This document shows positions 48,834 to 57,751 of a stretch of DNA of 64,000 nucleotides, piece after piece. The stretch covers positions 1,860,001-1,924,000 of the forward strand of contig NC_042507.1 in the NCBI RefSeq assembly GCF_003054445.1, written 5' to 3'. Numbering within the stretch: position 1 is the first letter of the stretch; every line of letters starts with the position of its first letter. The notes below the pieces were generated by a model. It was not told the DNA's origin, did no database searches, and saw only the letters and a program-made list of their open reading frames with translations. Origin of the DNA: Pichia kudriavzevii. Its lineage: Eukaryota > Ascomycota > Pichiomycetes > Pichiales > Pichiaceae. The position numbers and the translations under genes were made by a program.

Positions 48834-50351
48834 TCACATGTAAGTTACATGCGTATTCTCCAGATTCCGTGATGTGGAAACAGAATAAAGCTCATCGACA
48901 AAATTAGCTAAAAATGTTCCTGGTCCCTTACTTTTAAGACCTGCACGATAAGCGGCTTCTTTGTAAGTTGATACGGCCATAACTGTTGCTGCAAAGGTGT
49001 CAATATATGGTACACAAGCAACATGTCTAGCAATTACACCGCCCAATGCACAACCAGAGGCAGTAATGTTTGCCATCAATGGATCACCACCGTCAACATA
49101 GCAATACTCGATCTTCTCCTTTGGCAGAATACCGTTAATAACAATATCCGTTTTACCTGTAATTACAAGAACGCACTTGAGATCAATTGCAACTTTAGAG
49201 AATTTATCAACTGCTGATCTGATATCTAAATCTAAAGTCGAATCGACCCCTCTCATGTTTTCGCCATTAATACCTGCCAATGTTGCGATTTCACCCAAAT
49301 TACCTTTAATTACTGTAAAATGACCGAAGCTGAGTAAACTTCTCATCAATTCACGTCTCATCTCTGTTGCCCCGCATCCAACCGGATCAAAAATCACTGG
49401 CCTCATATTTGCATTATAAGCCTTTAAAGCGTTCTGATAAATGGTGAGAGATTCGAGTTTGGGAGTTCCAGTGTTTAGCACTAGGCAAATGTTTGGAATC
49501 TTAGTAAAGTCGTCAAATTCATTCAAATTTTCGGACATTATGGGAGAGCCACCAACTGCAATACAAGTATTGGCTGAGAATTGCTGTGCTACAGAGTTCG
49601 TAATGAAGTGGACAACTGATGAATCAGAGTTGTTTACTTTCTTTGTTACATGTTCATTAGAACGCTGAAACCCTACCAATATGCTATCCAAAGTTTCAAG
49701 AGTTTCTCTACCAGCATCATGCTGCGCCATAATACATGAAACAACGGCAACACCATCCGTAGTTTTATTCCCAAATTGGCTTTCTCTCAAGGCCCATGTA
49801 ATATTATATTTGTTTAAACCTCCGATAATAACACTCTTCAAACTGGGTCTGTTTTCACTGATCAGTTGTAGAATACGTTTAACACCATTTGGACCCTGTT
49901 GAGGTTTATTAACCTTTTTCGTTTTTGTTGAATAGACCGCACCAATTCCAATATAATCAACATCTGCACCGCTCTTTAACAATTCCCACATTTCTTCCTC
50001 GTTTCTTATAGAGAGCCCAATAATCTTTTGTGGACCAATCATTTTCCTAACCAAGGCAGGATCCATATCATCTTGACCAACATGTACCCCTTCGGCATCA
50101 ACTGCTAAGGCAACATCTACTCTGTCATTAATTATCAAAGGAACATTGTATCGCTCACATAATTCATGAATCTTTCTAGCCCTGGCTATAAAGGCACCTG
50201 TATCCAATTCTTTTTCCCGCAATTGAACCAAAGTAACACCATTTTGTAGTGACTTCTCAACTTGTCCATATATATCCAGACCGCTTGGAATCAATTCATT
50301 ATTAGTCACTAAATATAATGTGTAATCCGTATCCTCCTTATTGAAAGTCAT
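48834..50351 (-). CDS. THI6: bifunctional thiamine-phosphate synthase / hydroxyethylthiazole kinase
   Basis: 505 aa. N-terminal ThiE-like half (about 1-235: YLVTNNELIPSG, GVTLVQLREKELDTG, VPLIINDRVDVALAVDAEGV, HVGQDDM) joins HMP-PP and HET-P to thiamine phosphate. The C-terminal ThiM-like half (about 265-500: FITNSVAQQFSANTCIAVGG, PVIFDPVGCGAT, VIKGNLGEIATLAG, ITASGCALGGVIA) phosphorylates hydroxyethylthiazole. The ATG at 50351 (MTFNKEDTDYTLYLVT) aligns with yeast Thi6. An in-frame ATG at 50381 would add ten residues. The gene is divergent from an HMP-P kinase gene. Confidence 0.96.
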   Translation of the reverse strand: MTFNKEDTDYTLYLVTNNELIPSGLDIYGQVEKSLQNGVTLVQLREKELDTGAFIARARKIHELCERYNVPLIINDRVDVALAVDAEGVHVGQDDMDPALVRKMIGPQKIIGLSIRNEEEMWELLKSGADVDYIGIGAVYSTKTKKVNKPQQGPNGVKRILQLISENRPSLKSVIIGGLNKYNITWALRESQFGNKTTDGVAVVSCIMAQHDAGRETLETLDSILVGFQRSNEHVTKKVNNSDSSVVHFITNSVAQQFSANTCIAVGGSPIMSENLNEFDDFTKIPNICLVLNTGTPKLESLTIYQNALKAYNANMRPVIFDPVGCGATEMRRELMRSLLSFGHFTVIKGNLGEIATLAGINGENMRGVDSTLDLDIRSAVDKFSKVAIDLKCVLVITGKTDIVINGILPKEKIEYCYVDGGDPLMANITASGCALGGVIARHVACVPYIDTFAATVMAVSTYKEAAYRAGLKSKGPGTFLANFVDELYSVSTSRNLENTHVTYM

Positions 50352-50624
50352 TCTTTTGTTTCTGGGATGCAACAGGTCCATTAAAAAAAGGAGTATAAGT
50401 GTATGACAACTCAACGTCAGAACAATTATGTTTGAAATATTTCGGACAATATTTTCCCGGAAATTTGTCTTATTGTTTCGAACCGCTTTAATTCCGCCCC
50501 GGGGTTTTGACTCGCCATTCTTTCACATGACTATAAGAGGTCCAAGCTCAAAACTGGGTGTATTTAAGTCACTTCTTTAGCTAAATAGTAATCACCGAGT
50601 CTGGGGAGTTGATATATATATACA
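50352..50624. promoter_or_regulatory. bidirectional thiamine-gene promoter
   Basis: 273 bp shared by THI6 and the HMP-phosphate kinase gene. A Gal4-spaced CGG-N11-CCG is at 50443-50459 and a CCCCGGGG palindrome at 50497-50504. A TATA-like TATTTAA lies at about 50561 on the plus side. Coordinate thiamine repression through a Zn2Cys6 factor (Thi2 is one in S. cerevisiae) is a reasonable inference, but the sites are not proven. Confidence 0.5.
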
Positions 50625-51563
50625 ATGGCTTATAAGGTGGTAGACATTGACATTTACGGCTCTTTCAATGTTTTACGTGAAACACCTGCGGTGGATAATG
50701 CGTGTAAACTGAAAACGGTGATGTCCGTTGCAGGGTCTGACTCTTCAGGAGGTGCAGGAATTGAGGCAGATTTAAAGACCATTACCGCACATGGATGTTA
50801 TGGTTTAACTGCAATCACATGCCTAACAGCGCAAAATACTATCGGGGTCAAAAATGCCATAAAAACGACACCCCAGTTAATTGAAGATATCTTGGATTCC
50901 AACTTTACTGATATTCCGATCAATGCGATTAAAACAGGTTTGTTAACTGAACATGCGATTCCTGCATTGAGGAAATCAATGGAAAAGTACTCTTACAAAG
51001 GACATCTGGTTGTCGACCCTGTTATGGTCAGCACATCAGGTTATGATTTTATCGATAATACCGTACTAAAAATGATCATTGATAGTTTGTCGCCATTCAT
51101 AACAATCATTACGCCCAATATGATTGAAGCAAAGTGTTTAGTAAATACATTACTTCAAGAGCAGAAATATGATGAAAACAGTATTTTAGACTTGGATGAC
51201 GTTTTTGGGATGTGTCAATTGATACATGAAAACACTGGTATTAGCAATATCTTAATCAAAGGTGGACATCAGCAGTGGGGTGATTCAAAGTTGACGGATA
51301 TTTTATTTATTTCTGAAGAAAAAACGTTTTATAAATTCAACTCAAAGATGATTGATTCTAGACACACGCATGGCACTGGCTGCACTCTATCTTCAGCTAT
51401 TGCCTCTAACTTAGCCAAGGATTTGACACTAGTCAACGCAGTTGGAAACGGTATTGTCTATGTTCAAAATGGTATTAAATGTGCACCAAGGTTAGGAAAC
51501 GGTAATGGTCCGTTGAATCATATTCAAACCATCAATTACGTCGACTATGTTTATAATCAATAA
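50625..51563 (+). CDS. THI20: hydroxymethylpyrimidine phosphate kinase without TenA domain
   Basis: 312 aa. ThiD-type ribokinase-fold enzyme that makes HMP-pyrophosphate. Features are SVAGSDSSGGAGIEADLKTI (about 33-52), GCYGLTAITCLTAQNT, VDPVMVSTSG, TPNMIEAKCL and the anion-hole motif HGTGCTLSSAIA (about 256-267). S. cerevisiae Thi20/21/22 are about 550 aa with a C-terminal TenA/thiaminase II domain; this protein ends after the kinase. The symbol is therefore given by family only (kinase half of THI20). Confidence 0.9.
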   Translation: MAYKVVDIDIYGSFNVLRETPAVDNACKLKTVMSVAGSDSSGGAGIEADLKTITAHGCYGLTAITCLTAQNTIGVKNAIKTTPQLIEDILDSNFTDIPINAIKTGLLTEHAIPALRKSMEKYSYKGHLVVDPVMVSTSGYDFIDNTVLKMIIDSLSPFITIITPNMIEAKCLVNTLLQEQKYDENSILDLDDVFGMCQLIHENTGISNILIKGGHQQWGDSKLTDILFISEEKTFYKFNSKMIDSRHTHGTGCTLSSAIASNLAKDLTLVNAVGNGIVYVQNGIKCAPRLGNGNGPLNHIQTINYVDYVYNQ

Positions 51564-51748
51564 ATAGATTTCTCAATAAAAGCATAGCTAAGCGATAAAT
51601 TGTATTGTTCAATTTTGAAGTCGTATCTATTGCAAATTCTAGTTAATCATTCGTAAACAAAAAAATAATATTGTTCTAGTCATTACATAAAATTAAATTC
51701 ATAAAGGATATATAGATTGGTCATTTGTTTAGTAAAGTTTCATTTATT

Positions 51749-53389
51749 TTAAACATGGTTGGACATCTGTAATTCTTTCTCTTCGGCTTCTTCTGCCGCA
51801 ACTGCTTCTGCAGATTCCTTGGAAAAATTCTTCATAAATGCTAAACCTGGAGTGTAGTTTCTGTACAGCTCATCAACATCTTCTAATGAAAGACCTTTGG
51901 TTTCAGGAACAAATGCAAAGACAAAGACCAAGGAGAAGACAACACAACCAAAGAAAACATAACCGTAAGCAAAATGGATTGCACCTGTAATAAATGGAGT
52001 GAAAAAACCAATTAAGAAACCCCAGATCCAGTTAGCACCTGTTGCAATAGCCATACCCTTAGATCTAATTCTCAAAGGATAAGTCTCAGACACAACAACG
52101 AAAACACATGGACCCCACGTAATAGCGAAGAAGAAAATAAACAAACAAACCAAGAAAATCATGGCATTACCGACTGGCTTTCTAGCTTCAGAGCCATAGC
52201 CATCAACGTATAAATCTTTGACACCAATGGATGCAAAAATAACCAAGGTAACAAGCATACCGGTAGAACCACCCATTAAAGTCTTTCTTCTACCAAATCT
52301 ATCAACAACAGCTAAGGAAAGAAAAGTGGAAGCAAAATTAATGATACCGAAAACAATAGAAGTCTCAAATGAATCATCCAAACCAACCGCCTTGAAAATG
52401 GTGTTACCGTAGTAGAAAAAGTAATTGTTACCTGTTAATTGTTGCAGAGATTGTAAGACAATACCAACGACCAATCTGTAAAAAAGTTTTGGCTTACCGG
52501 TAAAAAGTTCACCCCAAGTCGCAGTACCTGCAGCCTTCTCAATTTCAATAGCTTCAGATAAAATATTAACTTCATTAATAACAAATGCAGAATTAACATC
52601 TTGTTTGTTAGTCTTGGAAATAGCTTGTTTTGCTTCGTCAATTCTATCGTGCTCAATCAAAAATCTTGGAGATTCTGGTGTAAAGACCATACCTAGTATC
52701 ATAAATAATGCCCACGCAAATGACAGACCTAGAGGAATTCTCCATTGTCTAGAATCACCATAATTATGGTAAGTACCATAAGTTGTACAGTAACCTAAGA
52801 AAATACCACCGGTAATCATTAATTGATAACAGGAAACCAATGCACCTCTAATAGCCTTTGGAGAAGTTTCAGAGATAAACATAGGTGCGAGAACAGAAAT
52901 CGAACCAACGGCAATACCAGCAATAATTCTACCAATAAAATATTGAACCCAAGATTTGACGGCTGCAATTTGAATAATGATACCAACCATATAAACAACC
53001 ATGGTCATCATTAAACCTTTCTTTCTACCGTACATATCACCGGTTTTACCTAGGGTAACACCACCGATAGCGCAACCAATATTAAAGATAGAAAGCATTA
53101 AACCAGTCCTTGATTTGGATAAATATTTTTCACCTTCAGAATTAATTTGACCATATCTATGGACGAAATCGGGCATGTTGACAAAACCAGAAATAGTACC
53201 AGTATCCCAACCAAAGACGAAACCACCAAAGGCAATCATGATACATGCAAAGGCTGCAAATAGGTATGTTGTTTTAGAAGCTTTTGGAACTAACTCGGCA
53301 TTGTTGCTCTCCTCAAAATTGTCATTGCTTGGGGAGTTCTCATCATGATGAGATGCATTAATTTTTTCAGCAGATGATATAGAAGACAT
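51749..53389 (-). CDS. hexose transporter, MFS sugar porter family
   Basis: 546 aa, 12 predicted membrane segments. Sugar porter signatures are [14 protein letters not shown] (TM1), [30 protein letters not shown] after TM6, [12 protein letters not shown] in TM7, [27 protein letters not shown] in TM10 and [17 protein letters not shown] at the end. The [12 protein letters not shown] form is typical of yeast Hxt facilitators. The last 40 residues are acidic, Ala-rich and cytosolic. The number of HXT paralogues elsewhere is unknown. Confidence 0.93.
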   Translation of the reverse strand: MSSISSAEKINASHHDENSPSNDNFEESNNAELVPKASKTTYLFAAFACIMIAFGGFVFGWDTGTISGFVNMPDFVHRYGQINSEGEKYLSKSRTGLMLSIFNIGCAIGGVTLGKTGDMYGRKKGLMMTMVVYMVGIIIQIAAVKSWVQYFIGRIIAGIAVGSISVLAPMFISETSPKAIRGALVSCYQLMITGGIFLGYCTTYGTYHNYGDSRQWRIPLGLSFAWALFMILGMVFTPESPRFLIEHDRIDEAKQAISKTNKQDVNSAFVINEVNILSEAIEIEKAAGTATWGELFTGKPKLFYRLVVGIVLQSLQQLTGNNYFFYYGNTIFKAVGLDDSFETSIVFGIINFASTFLSLAVVDRFGRRKTLMGGSTGMLVTLVIFASIGVKDLYVDGYGSEARKPVGNAMIFLVCLFIFFFAITWGPCVFVVVSETYPLRIRSKGMAIATGANWIWGFLIGFFTPFITGAIHFAYGYVFFGCVVFSLVFVFAFVPETKGLSLEDVDELYRNYTPGLAFMKNFSKESAEAVAAEEAEEKELQMSNHV

Positions 53390-55927
53390 CTCTTGAATGT
53401 GCTATGCTATATATTATAAGTGATTTTTTTAAAGTGTTTGGATGCTGAAAGAAGATAAAAATTAAAATCAAAAGAGAAGCTAAGACAGAATGTGAAAAAA
53501 GTGGAGAAAGTTGGGGGATTTGTGGGGACTTAAATACATTTTTCAACAAGAAGGAGAAGCATGTCCACACCATTTTTCCGCATCTGCAAGCAAATGGAAA
53601 AACTCCACGTACAGTCTTGGAAAAAGAAACGCGCAAGTTTACCCGGACCACCAAGTTAATCCGGCACACCACTTTTCTATTTTTTTTCCAACGGGAGAAC
53701 GGAAACTCACCGCCACTGGTGCGGGTTATAACAAGAATAGGCAAATCTTCCCCCCCCCCTTTTCACTGAACAGAATAGTCATATTCGGATCCCGAGCCTC
53801 CACACAATTGTATGCCTCGCTTCTTCCGATACATCCTGAGGAGCTAATATCTCGATTCTTAATGCGGGGGGGGGGAGAGGAAAAATAGGGAGGGACAAGC
53901 CAGAAGGCGTTCCTCGCGTTTCCACTCCAGCCATGCTCCTACCGATAACGTTTACCTTGACACCTCTCTCAGGCACTGCTACTACATCAAAACCACAATT
54001 TACTCGTTAAGTATACACAATTGACTGTAACCGAGAATAGTAAACTAGGTCCTTAAAAAAATTCTATTTGCACTTAGTGTGTTAGCGGTCCGTTCGCACA
54101 TCATATCATTCCGGAAAAAAGGAAAATGGTCGGATAATTAACAGCATAAAGGATAGCATTCTTCCGGGGATGGTGGGGTTTCCACAGCTATTCCCTGGTG
54201 CGGAAACTTATTTTTCCGTGTTTTTCCTTTTTTTTTCATTTCCTTTCATCTGATTTAGAGCACGGAATTTAAGAACAATGGGTTGACTGAAAAGGAAAAT
54301 TATCTTGCAGGAATTGGCCAGCTTGGGATTTACCCCAGCTTCTCCCCCCCCCCCCATAATGCTGTAATGGCTTTCCCCTAGACTTTCTCTATTGGTCACC
54401 TGTTATTGGCCGTTTGCAGGTAAATAGCGTTACATTGGCTCATATACACATCATGTATCTCTCTTTTGGATATTTTGAGCTCCTTTTTATCCGTACTTTC
54501 CGTTCCCTACATTAAGAATCCTTACAGGGTCCGGAAAAACTATGGTACAACTTTGTTTGGATTGAATGAAACTTGGTTATGTATGATTCTATGTTTTTTC
54601 CGGTATTACTTAATTATATCGTTACTTTAATGTTTACATGCGCGCTTGTCTTTAGATTACACAATTATGAGCACATCAATTACTTTTTTTCTAGGGAGGG
54701 GGAGAAAATTGTCGCCTGATTAAGCAACCCCTGTATCGAAATAAAATAATGTGAAACCCAGCTATAGGGTATGCCATTAGCTACACAATCCAACTTACAA
54801 AGCATGGAAAAATACTTTTTCAATGTTTTTTTTCTTGCCTAACATCACATTAGGAAGTGAAGAAAGGCCCAAGTTTTATATGAGCCCCAAAACCAACAAA
54901 AGCTACAATTGATACCCACTGTACTTTGAATTCCCCCTTCCCCCTCCTTTTCTTCTTTCTCCAACCATCGGATTCACACGGAACAATTAATGGAATATTT
55001 CAAAGAGAATGTTAAGGTTTTAAATCATGTTGAAGGTGTTATTCCGTGTTCGGAATTTCTTTTTGAAATGGTGTAGAAAAATTTCCGTGACTGCACTTGC
55101 AATTTTTCCGTGATCCATATCCATTCCTGTGCCCCATTACACGTTTTTTTCTTGTAAAACTATGAATATGTAGGCTGTAAAGCATCTTGATATTATACGT
55201 AGTGTTACTTCAATGCTGCCACGACTTTAAGATTGCAAGATTTGTTTGGACTCTGCTTCACTAATCTATTTCCGACTCTCACCTAAAAAAAAATGAGTGT
55301 GGGCAAAATAAAAATTATATACAACGAAAGTTTATTTTGATGTCATTGTGTCTGATAGTAGCTTTGGCAAGAAATGTATTGGCGCTTTTTAAACACAAAT
55401 AAAAACTAAAAAAAGTCCTTGGATTAAACCAAAGTGTTTCAAAATGTAGATATAAGGGAAAGTTTTTACTTATTATGTTTCTATATGAGACTTTAGACGA
55501 TTATGTTATGAAGTAGCACTTCTTTTTATTTACATTCAAACAATCTTATTATTTAATACAAACTCAACACTCTACAGTTCAATAACAGCTATTACATTAT
55601 TAACTAATAGTAGCTATCATTTCAATTTTAGAAATACACGAAGGTAGGACACCACCATCTTTAATTTATTCTTGGGGTTCCAAATAACTAAATTAAGCCA
55701 ATCTTCAGGAATAAAATCAAGTAAGTTGTGGCAAAACAACAAAAATTAATGTTGTAAACTTTTGCTCGCTCCTAAAACATTATCTGAGTATTTGATGTTA
55801 TAAGCATGGCAAAAATAATTGGAAGGATTCAGAAATCCTTACTATAAACAAGTTATACCAATAAAATTAAATAAAAATATAAATATAAATCATAGTCTTG
55901 AATATAATCGGAAAAATATTGATAGGT
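53390..55927 (-). promoter_or_regulatory. 2.5-kb hexose transporter upstream region with Rgt1-type sites
   Basis: The stretch separates the HXT start from the 3' end of TUF1, so only HXT can use it as promoter. By eye I count 14 matches to CGGANNA (either strand): 53574, 53644, 53657, 53822, 54112, 54131, 54160, 54212, 54487, 54532, 54596, 54979, 55040 and 55104 (first bases). This heptamer is the Rgt1 site of yeast HXT promoters. C10 (53750-53759), G10 (53866-53875) and C12 (54344-54355) runs also lie here. No protein-coding or tRNA gene was seen. Confidence 0.6.
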
Positions 55928-57395
55928 TTACTCTTCGTAAACTCTGGTGATCATACCAGTTCCAACAGTCTTACCGGATTCTCTCAAGTTGAATCTTTGA
56001 CCAACCTCTAAGACGACTGGGTACAATAATTCAACAAGCATTTCGGTGTTGTCACCTGGTGCAACTTGCTTGGAGTGATCTTCTTCAGTGTCTGGGAACT
56101 TCAAAGTAACGTTAACATTGGTAGTTCTGATGTACATTTGTGGTCTGTAGTTTTCAGAGAATGGTGTATGTCTACCACCTTCTTCCTTGGTTAAGATATA
56201 AAGGGAAGCCAAGAACTTCTTGTATGCCTTAACGGAATCTGGCTTTGCTAAAATTTGACCTCTCTTGATTTGGTCTCTCTTGACACCTCTTAATAAAATA
56301 CCTGGAGTATCACCTGCTTGCGCTTGGTCTAATTCCTTGTGATACATTTCAATACCTGTGACAGTAGTTTTAATAGAACCATCCTTACCACCAACAATTT
56401 CAACTTCTTCACCCTTCTTCAAAGTACCTCTTTCGACAGTACCAGAAACGACAGTACCTCTACCAGAGATTGAGAAAACTTCATCAATAGGTAACAAAAA
56501 TGGTTTTTCTAAATCTCTCTCTGGGGTTGGAATCCATGTGTCAACAGCTTCCATTAACTTTAAAATAGATTCCTTACCAACTTCAGGTCTCTTGTCTTCT
56601 AAAGCCATCAATGCAGAACCCATAATAACTGGAGTGTTATCACCATCAAAACCATATTCAGACAATAGTTCTCTCATTTCCATTTCAACTAATTCCAACA
56701 TTTCTGGGTCATCAATGGTGTCACATTTATTAACAAAGACAACTAAATGTTGAACACCAACTTGTCTTGCTAATAATAAATGTTCCTTAGTTTGTGGCAT
56801 TTGACCATCAGTAGCAGCAACAACAATAATAGCACCATCCATTTGTGCAGCACCAGTAATCATATTCTTAATATAATCTTGATGGCCAGGACAATCGACA
56901 TGAGAATAATGTCTGTTTGGGGTTTCATACTCAACGTGAGCAGTAGAGATAGTAATACCTCTTGCTCTTTCTTCAGGAGCCTTGTCAATAGATGCATAAT
57001 CTAAGAAATCAGCACCACCTTGATCAGCTAAGACCTTGGTGATTGCAGCAGTCAAGGTAGTCTTACCATGATCGACGTGACCAATAGTACCAATGTTGAC
57101 ATGTGGTTTGGATCTGTCGAAAGCAGAAGCAAATCTAACCGAAGTTCTTGGTGCAATTCTTGGAACAGCAGCAACTAGATAAAAAAATAAGGGAAACAAT
57201 CCGTAGTTAGTAACTCTGATCAGATGAAAAGCGTTTCATTTCTTTCTACACAAAGGTGTCAAAACTGGGAGTTTGATAGGAGGGCGGGTGGGCCCATGGT
57301 TCTCAAACACCAAGCTACCCTTTGCCTCTGTTCAAATACATACCAGAAAGTCTGTTGAATGCTCTCAAAGTGTTAGCAAATACACGAGACGCCAT
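55928..57395 (-). CDS. TUF1: mitochondrial elongation factor Tu (two exons)
   Basis: Exon 1 is 57344-57395 (ATG at 57395, 17 codons plus one base) and exon 2 is 55928-57174, giving 432 aa. GTPase that delivers aminoacyl-tRNA to mitoribosomes. Joined N-terminus [17 protein letters not shown] is a presequence, then [20 protein letters not shown] as in yeast. G1 GHVDHGKT is at 49-56, switch [13 protein letters not shown]3 DCPGH at 111-115, G4 NKCD. Residue 116 is Gln where bacterial and mitochondrial EF-Tu normally have Ala. Domains 2 and 3 are complete. Confidence 0.96.
57175..57343 (-). other. spliceosomal intron of TUF1
   Basis: A 169-bp intron. Donor GTATGT is at 57343-57338, branch site TACTAAC at 57212-57206 and acceptor CTAG at 57178-57175. 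Splicing joins the presequence to the EF-Tu body with phase 1. Without it the EF-Tu frame has no ATG near its N-terminus. Confidence 0.92.
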
Positions 57396-57751
57396 TTAGT
57401 TCTGAGATGCTTCAAGAGAAAAGATCAGAAGAGGTGACTTGAGTACATCCTTCAGGCATACATGATCCAATTTTACTTCCCACCTTCTGGTAAGTTTTTC
57501 AAACACATTTTTTCTCATTAATTTAGCAACACAAATGCCACGTACGCATTTGGTCATGCCACATGTGCATTGAAATTTCTTTTTCTGGGCGGTGTACAGG
57601 TGCAAAAAAGCCACTTCAGGTGTCCGTCGATCGACCCCAACTTTCAGAAGTGGATATGTGCATCAGCTATATTAACTAAGGTTAGACAGCTACAGATGTA
57701 TGTAAACTTATAAAATTGAATGAATCAGGCAACAGGCTCACCTATATTGAC
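57396..57751. other. TUF1 upstream region
   Basis: 356 bp between the TUF1 start and the 3' end of the next minus-strand gene. Nothing recognised; a 72-codon frame inside lacks family features. Confidence 0.35.

Noticed and set aside
48834-51563. Larger thiamine gene cluster
   Set aside because: The genes on both sides (RAD30 and the hexose transporter) have no thiamine role that I can see, so only the pair is supported.
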